A program made the position numbers and the translations under genes. Of a stretch of DNA of 64,000 bases, positions 25,903 to 34,482 are shown piece after piece; within the stretch, counting starts at the first letter, position 1, and each line of letters starts with the position of its first letter. The DNA lies in the NCBI GenBank assembly GCA_016715105.1, contig JADKBO010000018.1, forward strand, positions 1 through 64,000, given 5' to 3'. This DNA is from Saprospiraceae bacterium (GTDB lineage Bacteria > Bacteroidota > Bacteroidia > Chitinophagales > Saprospiraceae). The notes under the pieces are model-generated. The model saw only the letters and a program-made list of their open reading frames with translations, made no database searches and was not told the origin of the DNA.

Positions 25903-26970
25903 TTGAATGTAAATTCATTATGGCTCAAGCTGCAATCCAAAAAATACGAGATGGTATTTTTTTATCTCAAAATGGGTGTGGCTTTTTGGTCCTTAGAATT
26001 TTTTGCAGACCTTGTTGAGGGATCAGACAATTTATTTCCAAGAGTCATCAATAGTTTTTGGCTGCTCATTTATATCATTGTTATCAATTATTATTTATTC
26101 GAATATTCGATCCCCTTTTTAAGGAAATCCTGGAAGAGAGTTTTTGTAGCACCTTTTTTCATATTCTTTTATTTATTCTTATTTTCCGTTGGGTACTATG
26201 CCTGGAGATTTCTGGGAATAAAATTGCACTTTTATAGTGAATTAAAAGTTTATGAATCTATAAGAGATGGACTATCCGAATTTTTTCCCAGAGGACTTTT
26301 TTCTGCAATTTTGATCGGAGTGATCAGACATTTTTACAATTATCAAAAATTAAAGCAAGATGCCCAGCAATTGCGTATAGAAAAACAAGAGGCAGAATTG
26401 AATTACCTCAGATCACAAACCAATCCTCATTTTCTTTTTAATACGCTAAACAACATCTATTCCCTGGCAAAAGATAAATCCGACCTGGCACCCAAGTCTA
26501 TCATGCAATTGTCTAAATTGTTGAGGTATATGTTATATGAAACCAACGCAGACCACATTGCGATAGAACAAGAAATCAAGATCATCAACGATTACATTGA
26601 CCTTGAAAAATTGCGGTACGACGATTCTTTAAAGGTGGACTTTCATTATGAGGTGGAGGATATGAAACAAGACATTCAACCTTTATTACTGATTCCTTTG
26701 GTAGAAAATGCCTTTAAACATGGCGTCTCTGAAACTCGAAATCAACCCTTTGTAAATATCCAACTCAATATTAAAGACAAACAATTGGATTTTAAAGTCA
26801 GGAATTCCAAGGAAAATAAACCACAGGAAGTATCTGAAAAAGAGACGATTGGTTTGCCCAATTTGCAGAGGCAGCTTGAATTGATTTACAAAGATTTCCA
26901 ATTGAGTTCAGAAATTACAGAGAAAGAATTTCTCACCTTTTTGAAAATAAACCTCGATAGTCATGTCTGA
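25903..26970 (+). CDS. LytS/YehU-type sensor histidine kinase
   Basis: Up to 355 residues. Four hydrophobic spans (about 20-150; for example FWLLIYIIVINYYLFEY and FFIFFYLFLFSVGYYAW) are followed by a coiled coil and the His_kinase domain typical of LytS: LRSQTNPHFLFNTLNNIYSL with the phosphoacceptor His, then IPLVENAFKHGV as N box. The ATPase lacks a clear G2 box, which is usual in this family. The start is uncertain: TTG at 25903 in frame, ATG at 25951, or ATG at 25920 (MAQAAIQK) if the run of six A at about 25937 has one base too many. The gene overlaps the LytTR regulator by 8 bases. Confidence 0.88.
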   Translation: MNVNSLWLKLQSKKYEMVFFYLKMGVAFWSLEFFADLVEGSDNLFPRVINSFWLLIYIIVINYYLFEYSIPFLRKSWKRVFVAPFFIFFYLFLFSVGYYAWRFLGIKLHFYSELKVYESIRDGLSEFFPRGLFSAILIGVIRHFYNYQKLKQDAQQLRIEKQEAELNYLRSQTNPHFLFNTLNNIYSLAKDKSDLAPKSIMQLSKLLRYMLYETNADHIAIEQEIKIINDYIDLEKLRYDDSLKVDFHYEVEDMKQDIQPLLLIPLVENAFKHGVSETRNQPFVNIQLNIKDKQLDFKVRNSKENKPQEVSEKETIGLPNLQRQLELIYKDFQLSSEITEKEFLTFLKINLDSHV

Positions 26971-27651
26971 AATTCGATGTATCATTATTGAAGATGAGCC
27001 CTTGGCTGTAAAAGTATTGGCCGATTATATTTCGCAGATTTCTTTTCTGGAACTACAAGGCTCTTTTAAAGACGCCATTTTAGCAACAGAATTTTTGCAT
27101 TCCAATGAGATTGATTTGATTTTCTCGACATCCATTTGCCCAAATTGAAAGGTATGGACTTTATCAAAACGCTAAAGACACAACCGTCGATCATTGTGAC
27201 AACTGCCTACCATCAATACGCAGTAGAAGGTTTTCAATTAAATGTCACTGATTACCTTTTAAAACCTATAGAATTTGATCGATTTCTGATTGCAGTAAAT
27301 AGAGTTCCAAGGAAGTCAAAACCAGAACTGGTGCCAAAAGATGAGTTTAAAAATTACTTCTTTATTACGGCCCAGAAAAAGAAAGTCAAAATTTTATTTG
27401 ACCAAATATGTTACATCGAAAGCCAAAAGGAATATGTAAAAATCGTTACACAGAGCAAAGATTATATTGCCAAAATGAGCACCAAAGAAATTGAGGAAAT
27501 GCTTCCCACGAACCTATTCAAAAGAATTCATAGATCATTTATCATTGCCTTGGACAAAATAGAATCTTTTAATGCTGAGATGGTGGAAATAAAGGAGGTC
27601 AATATTCCGATTGGGCGTGGGTATAAAGGTATCATTGAAAAAAGCTTGTAA
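26963..27651 (+). CDS. LytTR-family response regulator
   Basis: About 229 residues after joining. The receiver starts SEIRCIIIEDEPLAVKVLAD; its phosphoacceptor Asp is recovered only when one T is added to the run 27120-27123, giving DLIFLDIHLPKLKGMDFIK. The LytTR DNA-binding domain (about 130-229) has ICYIESQKEYVKIVTQ and LFKRIHRSFIIALDKI. It overlaps the kinase gene. In Bacteroidota such pairs often control nearby exported proteins; the target is not evident. Confidence 0.88.
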
Positions 27652-27700
27652 ACCTTTGCTCCAAAACTGCTCAGAGATAAAGAATATAGGGTGAAAAGTC

Positions 27701-27760
27701 TTTAGCCAGTTCATTTCTGAGAAGCAGAGAGGAAGAAAACACTGTGTAAACGGGCTTTAG
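27701..27760. repeat. Dispersed intergenic element, partial copy 3
   Basis: The stretch from TTTAGCCAGTTCA to GTGTAAAC (27701-27751) lines up base by base, with about ten substitutions, with the end of copy 2 and what follows it (24169-24220). CGGGCTTTAGACTATTC repeats the element's closing word. The palindromic core is missing here. Confidence 0.6.
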
Positions 27761-27827
27761 ACTATTCTCCGAAAAAGTGAGCCATTTTGAAAATTTCGTA
27801 GAAATTACGAAAATAAGCAGAAGATAT

Positions 27828-28774
27828 TTAAGTGTCCATCGCTTTGGCTACCGCATTTTTCATTTGAGCCAAACCTTTTTCAATGACCAATTTTGGCTCC
27901 ATCTTGTAGTACTCTGGATTGAATAATTCAAGAGATAACACTACTTTTTCACGATCTTTTGCCAAATCCTTTAAGATGGAGGTCAAGGGAGCATCACCTG
28001 ATCCTGGATAAATTCTATCAGCATCTGTGATGGTTTTGCGGTCAAATGCCAAAAGGTAATCATTCATATGAAAAACTTCTATGGCACTCGATGCAATCAA
28101 TTTTAAAGAATCAAAATTGGAGCCTCCTTTGTACAAATGGTATACATCGGTGAGCAATCTCGTTTCTGGCATGCCACACTGTGCAGCAACGTAAAGTAAT
28201 TGACTGGTCTTATATAAAGTTTTTGAGAATCCCCACAACTCTAACTGTGGTATCACATTTTGTTGAATACCAATCTCTAATAACTTTGCAAAACGTTCAC
28301 CAACTGCATCGTAGGAATCAACTTCTTTGTCTGTAAGTCCAGCAGGTGGAGCAGCAATGCGTTGGCAATCCAAAATAGACAACATTTCCATCTCTCTTTT
28401 AGCTTGTTCGAGCGCTTCATGTCTTTTGGTATCATCGGGGTGGATCCACTGAGCAAAGCCAATAGCGTCTTCCACTTTTAAACCATAATCTTTAATCTTT
28501 TTGGATAAATCTTTGAGTGACCTTCCACTTTCTTTGTAACTGTTCAGAACAGGAATCCATAATTCAAGCCCATCGTAACCAGCACCTGCCACTAATCTAA
28601 TTTCCTCATCAAGATCTATTTTTGGCCTCTGATGGTACTGCTGTTGAAGCAATAAGAAAATTTGGTTTTGACCTTTGCGGATGATTTTTCCGTTTGTGAG
28701 GCAGGTATGGAAGGATTTAATAGGGTAGCACAACCAGCTATTCCCATATTTTTCAATACATTTCTTCTATCCAT
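27828..28774 (-). CDS. Tat-exported sugar-phosphate isomerase/epimerase-like TIM-barrel protein
   Basis: About 315 residues after joining. The true N-terminus is MDRRNVLKNMGIAGCATLLN (ATG at 28772-28774), a twin-arginine-type export signal. The frame breaks in the T run 28619-28623: one more base links STIRGQK to IDLDEEIRLVAGAGYDGLEL. The rest is an AP-endonuclease-2/xylose-isomerase-like barrel with metal-site residues in VIPQLELWGF, LLTDVYHLYKGG and VFHMNDYLL. Exported members of this family are common in Bacteroidota next to sugar-catabolic genes; here there are none. The substrate is unknown. Confidence 0.8.
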
Positions 28775-28897
28775 GTTGACTTTCTCGATTTAAAGTAGTG
28801 ACAATGTTTATCAGCACAAGAAAACGAATATTCGGGAATTGTTAAAATCTATTTTATAATCAGCTTTCAGTTTTCGGCTGTCAACAGCTCTTCAGAA

Positions 28898-30361
28898 TTA
28901 TGTTTTGGCTTTTGTTTGCTGCGTTAGATTGGTGACAATCTTAGGGAAAATGAGATAATGAAATGGATAAACAGCATACCAATATAATCTGCCAAGCAAC
29001 CCTTTAGGACGAAAAACAGCCTTTTGTACCAAGGTCGCTTTTTCTTCATCTTGTAAAATTTTAAATTCTAACCAAGCTTCTCCAGGTAATTTCATTTCTG
29101 CCAAAAGGAGCAGCCGATTTTCTTCTTTGTCTGCTACCAAAACCCGCCAGAAATCGATGGCATCACCTTCTGTAAGATCATGGATGTCACGACGACCTCT
29201 TCTGAGCCCAACACCACCAAATGTCTTATCAAGTAATCCTCTCATAGACCATAGAAAACTAGATGAATACCAGCCATTTACACCGCCTATACTCCAAATT
29301 TTATCTCGTACCATTGTGATGTTCTCCAATGGAAAATCCTTGGTTTTTTTATCTACAAAACAACCATATTTGGGCACTCTTACTTTCCTTTTGTAATAGT
29401 TGTAATTGATCAACCCAGAACTGAAAGCATCTTTCCAACTAGACACCACAAAGTTGTTGATTATCATACTGTTAGCTAGCTCTAATGCTTTCATATAATC
29501 AATTTGAGGGTGGGGGAGTAAGTCCAATATTTCCTTATTTTTGCATACTACATCATTTTTCATACTTGATACCAAACTGGAGGCCAATTTGTAGGAAGTA
29601 GAAGTAACAAAATAAAGCCAATAAGAAGATAGCTTTGGTGAAAAAATAGGCACACTGATGATCCACCTTTTCAAACCACGATGTTTTGCATATGCCATCA
29701 TCATCTCTTTATAGGTGAGGATTTCAGGACCTCCAATATCAAAACTTTTATCATAGAAGCGAGGATCTCCAGCAGTTGAAAGCAAATAACTGATCACATC
29801 TCGAATGGCAATGGGCTGACACTTGGTATTGATCCATTTGGGTGCAATCATGATGGGTAATTTCTCAACCAAATCTCTGATGATTTCAAAAGAAGCGCTA
29901 CCAGAACCGATTACAATGGCTGCTCGAAGGGTAGTGAGCGGCACTTTGGAAGAAGATAAAATTTGTTCTGTTTTAAATCTGGATTGCAGATGTTTGGAAA
30001 GATTGTCATCATTTACGATACCACTGAGATAGATGCATTGTTTTGCAGTAGTGCAATTCAGATATTTTACAAACTGATTGGCCATCGTTGTTTCCATATC
30101 TGCAAAATCAGTCGAACTCGCAGACATGCTGTGCACTAAATAATAAACAATGTCGACATCCAGAGGTAAAATATTTTCCAGATCATCAACCATCATGTCT
30201 GCTTCAATCAGTTGGATTTTTTCTGGAAAAGCATATTTACTGTCTAGTTTGAGTCTGTTGCGATCCCTGACCACACAATATATTTCATGATCCGATTCAC
30301 TCAGATTTTGCAATAATCTTTTTCCAATATATCCAGTAGCACCAGTAAGCAATATTTTCAT
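28898..30361 (-). CDS. SDR-family NAD(P)-binding protein with DUF2867-like C-terminus
   Basis: 487 residues. The N-terminus KILLTGATGYIGKRLLQNL is an extended (atypical) SDR nucleotide-binding motif; YLVHSM, TTLRAAIVIGSGSASFEI and YDKSFDIGGPEILTYKEMM follow the usual order for NmrA/UDP-sugar-epimerase-like proteins. From about residue 320 (GVNGWYSSSFLWSMRGLLDK) the sequence fits DUF2867 (GGVGLRRGRRD, EGDAIDFWRV), which is commonly fused to such SDR domains. The reaction is unknown. It is a single-gene unit with 120-base flanks. Confidence 0.8.
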   Translation of the reverse strand: MKILLTGATGYIGKRLLQNLSESDHEIYCVVRDRNRLKLDSKYAFPEKIQLIEADMMVDDLENILPLDVDIVYYLVHSMSASSTDFADMETTMANQFVKYLNCTTAKQCIYLSGIVNDDNLSKHLQSRFKTEQILSSSKVPLTTLRAAIVIGSGSASFEIIRDLVEKLPIMIAPKWINTKCQPIAIRDVISYLLSTAGDPRFYDKSFDIGGPEILTYKEMMMAYAKHRGLKRWIISVPIFSPKLSSYWLYFVTSTSYKLASSLVSSMKNDVVCKNKEILDLLPHPQIDYMKALELANSMIINNFVVSSWKDAFSSGLINYNYYKRKVRVPKYGCFVDKKTKDFPLENITMVRDKIWSIGGVNGWYSSSFLWSMRGLLDKTFGGVGLRRGRRDIHDLTEGDAIDFWRVLVADKEENRLLLLAEMKLPGEAWLEFKILQDEEKATLVQKAVFRPKGLLGRLYWYAVYPFHYLIFPKIVTNLTQQTKAKT

Positions 30362-30557
30362 AATGACTTAACAGTATAACTTGATATACTGTTTCAAATC
30401 CTAAGTTATGACTTGAAACTTATATAATGTTATTTGTCTTCAAAGAAAAGTAAATAGGATGGTTCTAGGAGCTAAAGTATGGAGATCCGTAAAATAGCAT
30501 TTAACATAATATCAATTATAGGGTAAAAGGATGGAAGGTTTTTGGATCTAATAAAGC

Positions 30558-31082
30558 TCAGCGACTTAAGAAATGCTCTGCAAATACTTGAAGTTCTTCA
30601 TTTTCTTTTTGAACAAAAATTTCGAACATTTTTACGTTTACCTGGTGTGCCAACGTTGAAATTCCTACATCTATCAAACGCAAACCTTTTTCTGTCAAAA
30701 ATACATTGTCGAAAACACCACCTGGAATATTTGAAGGTCTGAGCATGTCGCGATGGACAAATCCATTTCGATGCAATTCGTGGACTTCATCAAAAAAAAC
30801 GTCCAACCAAATTTCTCGTTTTGATAATTCATAAGCTCTATAATCCATTGGATATAATCTTTCCATGATCAGCATATCACCTTGCATTACATCATTATAT
30901 TCCAATCTCTTGAACTTCACCACTAAATCATTGATATTGTTGGCAAATTTCATTTTTTCGGCTTCTGATCCTATATCAGATCTTGAGTCAGAAATAAAAA
31001 GTTTTCCAACTTCAGTATCATCAATGGCAATGACCAGATTATTGTCACATGAAGAAAGCTTGCTTGGATGTAATTTACTCAA
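30558..31082 (-). CDS. Miniature protein-kinase-like (PKL) protein
   Basis: 174 residues or slightly more. It has the core marks of the kinase fold in order: a VAIK-like Lys in TEVGKLFISD, an alpha-C Glu in GSEAEKMKF, a hinge LIMERLYP, the catalytic loop ELHRNGFVHRDMLRPSN and a metal-binding Asp in LRLIDVGIS (in place of DFG). There is no room for a full C-lobe, so it resembles RIO/Kdo-kinase-type small kinases. The start is unclear: TTG at 31082 in frame, or GTG near 31106 if one A is missing at 31090-31095, which would give MYFKIGTKLSKLHP. It directly follows the metallophosphoesterase gene and probably shares its transcript. The substrate is unknown. Confidence 0.6.
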   Translation of the reverse strand: MSKLHPSKLSSCDNNLVIAIDDTEVGKLFISDSRSDIGSEAEKMKFANNINDLVVKFKRLEYNDVMQGDMLIMERLYPMDYRAYELSKREIWLDVFFDEVHELHRNGFVHRDMLRPSNIPGGVFDNVFLTEKGLRLIDVGISTLAHQVNVKMFEIFVQKENEELQVFAEHFLSR

Positions 31083-31106
31083 TTTGGTTCCGATTTGAAG
31101 TACACT

Positions 31107-31826
31107 TTACAACAAATACTTCACTGTGCTCAAAAACAAGTCATCCTCGATCACAATGCGCCTATAAGCTGGTACATAATGATCAACTATGAACTCAGGC
31201 GACGTATCTGCAATTTGCAGGAAACAAGAAGGTGTAATGAATAAATGGCAATTCTTGTATTGCATACTGCGCTCTACGTGATAATGTCCGGTAAAGATGT
31301 AAAATGATAAATGGGAAAACTTGTCCAGCAAATCGTTGAACTCATCGATTTGTGTAAATGCGTAGCGATCATCTATGTGTGGAACCATGGATTTCCTGGG
31401 TGGATGATGCATAAAAATGTACACTTTTGAGTCCTGGTGACTGGTGAGTTTATGCTCAAGCCATTGCCATTGATTTGTGCTCATGGATCCTTGAACCGTG
31501 TCCAAGAAAATCATTCCTTTGTATTCATAAAAATATTCCAAACTTTCTGTCCCAGTAAAAATCTGCGAGATCATTTTGGAGTCATCATGATTTCCGCCAA
31601 TGACTTTATAATCAAAAGGTTTTGAATCAAGCATGGATTTTACGTGATGATAAACCTCTTCAACCGGATCCTGAAAACAAATATCTCCGGAAATTACAAT
31701 TAAATCAGCCTGTTCGTCCGCCTCTACCCTTCCCAAAATTTGATTGAAATTGGCTAATGTATCAACACCATTGGCATGAGTTCCCAAAGCAGCAATATGT
31801 AAATCAGTTATCTGTATGATGACCAT
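31107..31826 (-). CDS. Calcineurin-like metallophosphoesterase (CpdA type)
   Basis: 239 residues with all metal-binding motifs of the family: QITDLHIAALG (DxH), VISGDICFQDP (GD), VIGGNHDDSKM (GNHD), IFMHHPPRKS (H) and FTGHYHVERSM (GHxH). It is closest in layout to the 3',5'-cyclic-nucleotide phosphodiesterase CpdA, but the substrate could be another phosphodiester. Cytosolic, no signal peptide. Coupled with the kinase-like gene downstream. Confidence 0.88.
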   Translation of the reverse strand: MVIIQITDLHIAALGTHANGVDTLANFNQILGRVEADEQADLIVISGDICFQDPVEEVYHHVKSMLDSKPFDYKVIGGNHDDSKMISQIFTGTESLEYFYEYKGMIFLDTVQGSMSTNQWQWLEHKLTSHQDSKVYIFMHHPPRKSMVPHIDDRYAFTQIDEFNDLLDKFSHLSFYIFTGHYHVERSMQYKNCHLFITPSCFLQIADTSPEFIVDHYVPAYRRIVIEDDLFLSTVKYLL

Positions 31827-31885
31827 TATTATGCAATTAATTAAAACACAGGGTGAAAATAACGAGCTTTGTCAATGATAAGCAT

Positions 31886-31893
31886 TATTTTTG
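31886..31893 (+). promoter_or_regulatory. -7 element before the PTPS-folE genes
   Basis: TATTTTTG matches TAnnTTTG; it lies 22 bases before the start codon at 31916. Confidence 0.4.
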
Positions 31894-31915
31894 CGGCAAA
31901 TTTTAAAATAAGGTC

Positions 31916-32332
31916 ATGCCTTTGGTGTACTTAACAAGAGTGGAAAGATTCAATGCAGCGCATAAATTATGGGTTGATGATTGGTCTGAAGAAAAGAATT
32001 TTGAAGAATTTGGTAAATGTGCCAACAAAAATTGGCATGGCCATAATTATACGTTATTGGTCACCGTAAAAGGTAGCCCAGATCCAATCACAGGTTTTGT
32101 AATTGATGCAAAATATTTGTCGAAATTGATTAGAGAACACATCACCGACAAATTGGATCATTGTAACTTAAACCTGGATGTAGATTTCATCCCAAAGGGA
32201 ACGCAAGCAACAACAGAAAATCTTTGTATTATAATTTGGCAACAACTTCAAACTAAATTACAAAACTGCCGTTTACACTGCATCAAATTGATAGAAACAG
32301 AAAACATCTACGCAGAGTATTATGGCGAATAA
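31916..32332 (+). CDS. queD: 6-pyruvoyl-tetrahydropterin synthase / QueD-family protein
   Basis: 138 residues. Zinc ligands are His16 (RFNAAHKLW) and His41/His43 (NWHGHNYTL); Cys35 (GKCANKN) is the probable catalytic Cys, and the Asp of GFVIDAKYL and Glu of TTENLCIIIW are in place. The family converts dihydroneopterin triphosphate to 6-carboxy-tetrahydropterin (queuosine route) or pyruvoyl-tetrahydropterin. It overlaps folE, which makes the substrate. Queuosine is the usual route in Bacteroidota, but no queC/queE is in the window, so the symbol is provisional. Confidence 0.85.
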   Translation: MPLVYLTRVERFNAAHKLWVDDWSEEKNFEEFGKCANKNWHGHNYTLLVTVKGSPDPITGFVIDAKYLSKLIREHITDKLDHCNLNLDVDFIPKGTQATTENLCIIIWQQLQTKLQNCRLHCIKLIETENIYAEYYGE

Positions 32333-32924
32333 TTACAAAAAGACTGAAGAATTCAACCCCAATGTAACTTCTATTTTAAAAGATGGATATGAAACCATGC
32401 TTAGCCAATTGGGTGAGGATCCACAAAGAGAAGGCCTCCTCAAAACACCAGAACGAGCCGCGAAGGCTATGCAATTCCTTACTTCCGGATACGAACAGGA
32501 TCCAAGAGCAATTTTAAAATCAGCGCTTTTCAAAGAAGATTATAATGAAATGGTCATCGTAAAAGACATTGAATTGTATTCATTGTGCGAGCACCATTTA
32601 TTGCCTTTTTATGGAAAAGCGCATATTGCCTACATACCAAATGGTTATGTAGTAGGTTTGAGCAAACTTCCAAGATTGGTTGACGTTTTTGCGAGAAGAT
32701 TGCAAGTGCAAGAACGTTTGACCCATGAAATCGTGGACTCCATCTGGGAAATTTTAAAACCTCATGGTGTAGCAGTGGTTATTGAGGCGAGCCACATGTG
32801 TATGATGATGAGAGGTGTACAAAAGCAGAATAGCTCAACGACAACCTCGGCGTTCAAGGGAGAGTTTAAAAACGCAGAAACCAGAACAGAATTTCTCAAT
32901 TTGATAGGGAAATCTCTACATTAA
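32322..32924 (+). CDS. folE: GTP cyclohydrolase I
   Basis: 200 residues. Makes 7,8-dihydroneopterin triphosphate from GTP. Zinc and active-site motifs: IELYSLCEHHLLPFYGKAHI (Cys and two His), GLSKLPRLVDVFARRLQVQE and EASHMCMMMRGVQKQNS (second Cys). The start ATG overlaps the preceding pterin gene by 11 bases, so the two are a coupled pair acting in sequence. Confidence 0.95.
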   Translation: MANNYKKTEEFNPNVTSILKDGYETMLSQLGEDPQREGLLKTPERAAKAMQFLTSGYEQDPRAILKSALFKEDYNEMVIVKDIELYSLCEHHLLPFYGKAHIAYIPNGYVVGLSKLPRLVDVFARRLQVQERLTHEIVDSIWEILKPHGVAVVIEASHMCMMMRGVQKQNSSTTTSAFKGEFKNAETRTEFLNLIGKSLH

Positions 32925-32953
32925 ATATATTTGATAAACCAATTTTGTTTTTT

Positions 32954-33835
32954 ATGAAATCATTCGTTTTTCCAGGTCAAGGTGCTCAGTTCCAAGGAAT
33001 GGGCAAAGATTTATACACTGACCACATTGCAAGTCGAAAAATTTTCGATCAGGCCGACGACATTTTAGGATATAAATTATCGGAAGTGATGTTTGAAGGA
33101 AGCGATGATGATCTCAAAGAAACCAAAATTACTCAGCCAGCTTTGTTCGTGCATGCAATTGCAAAATTACAAACACTGACTGGTGAGTTTGAGCCAGCCG
33201 CTGTTGCAGGGCACTCACTTGGCGAATTTTCTGCCTTAGTCGCTGCTAAAGCACTGAGTTTTGAAGACGGTTTAAAACTAGTTTACGAAAGAGCCATGGC
33301 CATGCAAGACGCATGTGAACTCAATCCCGGAACCATGGCAGCTGTTTTAGGCTTGGAAGACCATTTGGTGGAGGAAGTATGTGCAAGTATAGAAAATGAA
33401 ACAGTTGTGCCTGCAAATTATAATTGTCCGGGACAATTGGTCATCAGTGGCTCTCTCAAAGGGATCGAACTAGCTGTGCAAGCCTTGAAAGATGCAGGTG
33501 CAAAACGTGCACTAGTATTACCTGTTGGTGGTGCTTTTCACAGCCCGCTAATGGATAGTGCTAAAGAAAGACTAGCTTCTGCTATTGAATCAGCTATTAT
33601 AAAAACACCCATTTGTCCCATCTATCAAAATGTGGTTGCTGCCCCAGTAACTGATCCTGTACAGATCAAAATCAATTTGATAAACCAACTCACAGGTTCT
33701 GTAAAATGGACTCAAAGTATACAACAAATGATTGCTGACGGGATGACTGAGTTTGTTGAAGTAGGTGGAAGTGGCAAAGTGCTTTCTGGTCTGATCCTGA
33801 AAATAAATAGAACAATACTCACTTCTTCCTTATAA
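32954..33835 (+). CDS. fabD: Malonyl-CoA:ACP transacylase
   Basis: 293 residues from the ATG at 32954 (MKSFVFPGQGAQFQGMG). The nucleophile Ser88 is in VAGHSLGEFSALVA, the catalytic His in GGAFHSPLMDSA, and the Gln of GQGAQ forms the oxyanion hole. It loads malonate on ACP for fatty-acid synthesis. It lies 29 bases behind folE, with no other fab gene in the window. Confidence 0.95.
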   Translation: MKSFVFPGQGAQFQGMGKDLYTDHIASRKIFDQADDILGYKLSEVMFEGSDDDLKETKITQPALFVHAIAKLQTLTGEFEPAAVAGHSLGEFSALVAAKALSFEDGLKLVYERAMAMQDACELNPGTMAAVLGLEDHLVEEVCASIENETVVPANYNCPGQLVISGSLKGIELAVQALKDAGAKRALVLPVGGAFHSPLMDSAKERLASAIESAIIKTPICPIYQNVVAAPVTDPVQIKINLINQLTGSVKWTQSIQQMIADGMTEFVEVGGSGKVLSGLILKINRTILTSSL

Positions 33836-33883
33836 TTTTTTCAACCATAGGGCCATTCGGATATTAAATCCATGAAGTATTTC

Positions 33884-33891
33884 TATATTTG
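33884..33891 (+). promoter_or_regulatory. -7 element before the AlgH/YqgE gene
   Basis: TATATTTG matches TAnnTTTG; 23 bases before the TTG start at 33915. Confidence 0.4.
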
Positions 33892-33914
33892 TGGCTTAGC
33901 AAATACATCAATTT

Positions 33915-34472
33915 TTGGAAAATATCCTCGAAACAGGTAAGTTGTTGATCTCAGAACCTTTTAGTCAAGACGTTAACTTCAAGCGTACTGTGGTGCTTAT
34001 CAGCGACTATCGAGTTGAAGATGGAACTGTAGGTTTTGTACTCAACAGACCTACAAATCTGAAGATCAATGATTTGCTTTCTGATTTCCCTGAGATTGAT
34101 TCTAAAGTCTATTACGGTGGTCCGGTTGCTATAGATACGATTCATTATATTCACTGCAAAGGAGATATTGTTGATGACAGTCGTTTCATCAGCAAGGGTC
34201 TGTTTTGGGGAGGAAATTTTGATAAACTCAAATTTCTAATTGACGCGGGTTTAATTTTGGCATCTGATATCAAATTTTTCATTGGATATTCTGGATGGTC
34301 ACCTGGTCAATTGGAAGAAGAGATGGTAGAAAAATCTTGGATAATAGCAGACATGGACATCAACTACGCCTTTACCAATAAAATTCCAGACATATGGCAT
34401 CACGTACTCAATGCCAAAGGGGCAAACTATAAAGTGATTGCCGATATGTCTGATTCATTCAGCCTTAATTAA
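33915..34472 (+). CDS. AlgH/YqgE family protein (UPF0301)
   Basis: 185 residues. The start is TTG (MENILETGKLLISEP), supported by the family's usual opening and a promoter just upstream. Family motifs FKRTVVLISDY, GTVGFVLNRPTN, YYGGPVAIDTIHYIH and FFIGYSGWSPGQLEEEM are all present. The molecular function of the family is not established. It sits 10 bases before the ABC-F gene. Confidence 0.9.
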   Translation: MENILETGKLLISEPFSQDVNFKRTVVLISDYRVEDGTVGFVLNRPTNLKINDLLSDFPEIDSKVYYGGPVAIDTIHYIHCKGDIVDDSRFISKGLFWGGNFDKLKFLIDAGLILASDIKFFIGYSGWSPGQLEEEMVEKSWIIADMDINYAFTNKIPDIWHHVLNAKGANYKVIADMSDSFSLN

Positions 34473-34482
34473 AAAATAACAA

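Noticed and set aside
25806..26018. Small ORF starting MAQAAIQK before the LytS-type kinase
   Set aside because: Apart from its first eight residues it is a shadow of the kinase gene; it is more likely the kinase's own N-terminus in a shifted frame.
30362..30557. Possible RNA gene in the gap between the SDR and kinase-like genes
   Set aside because: I could find no cloverleaf, conserved boxes or strong hairpin there.
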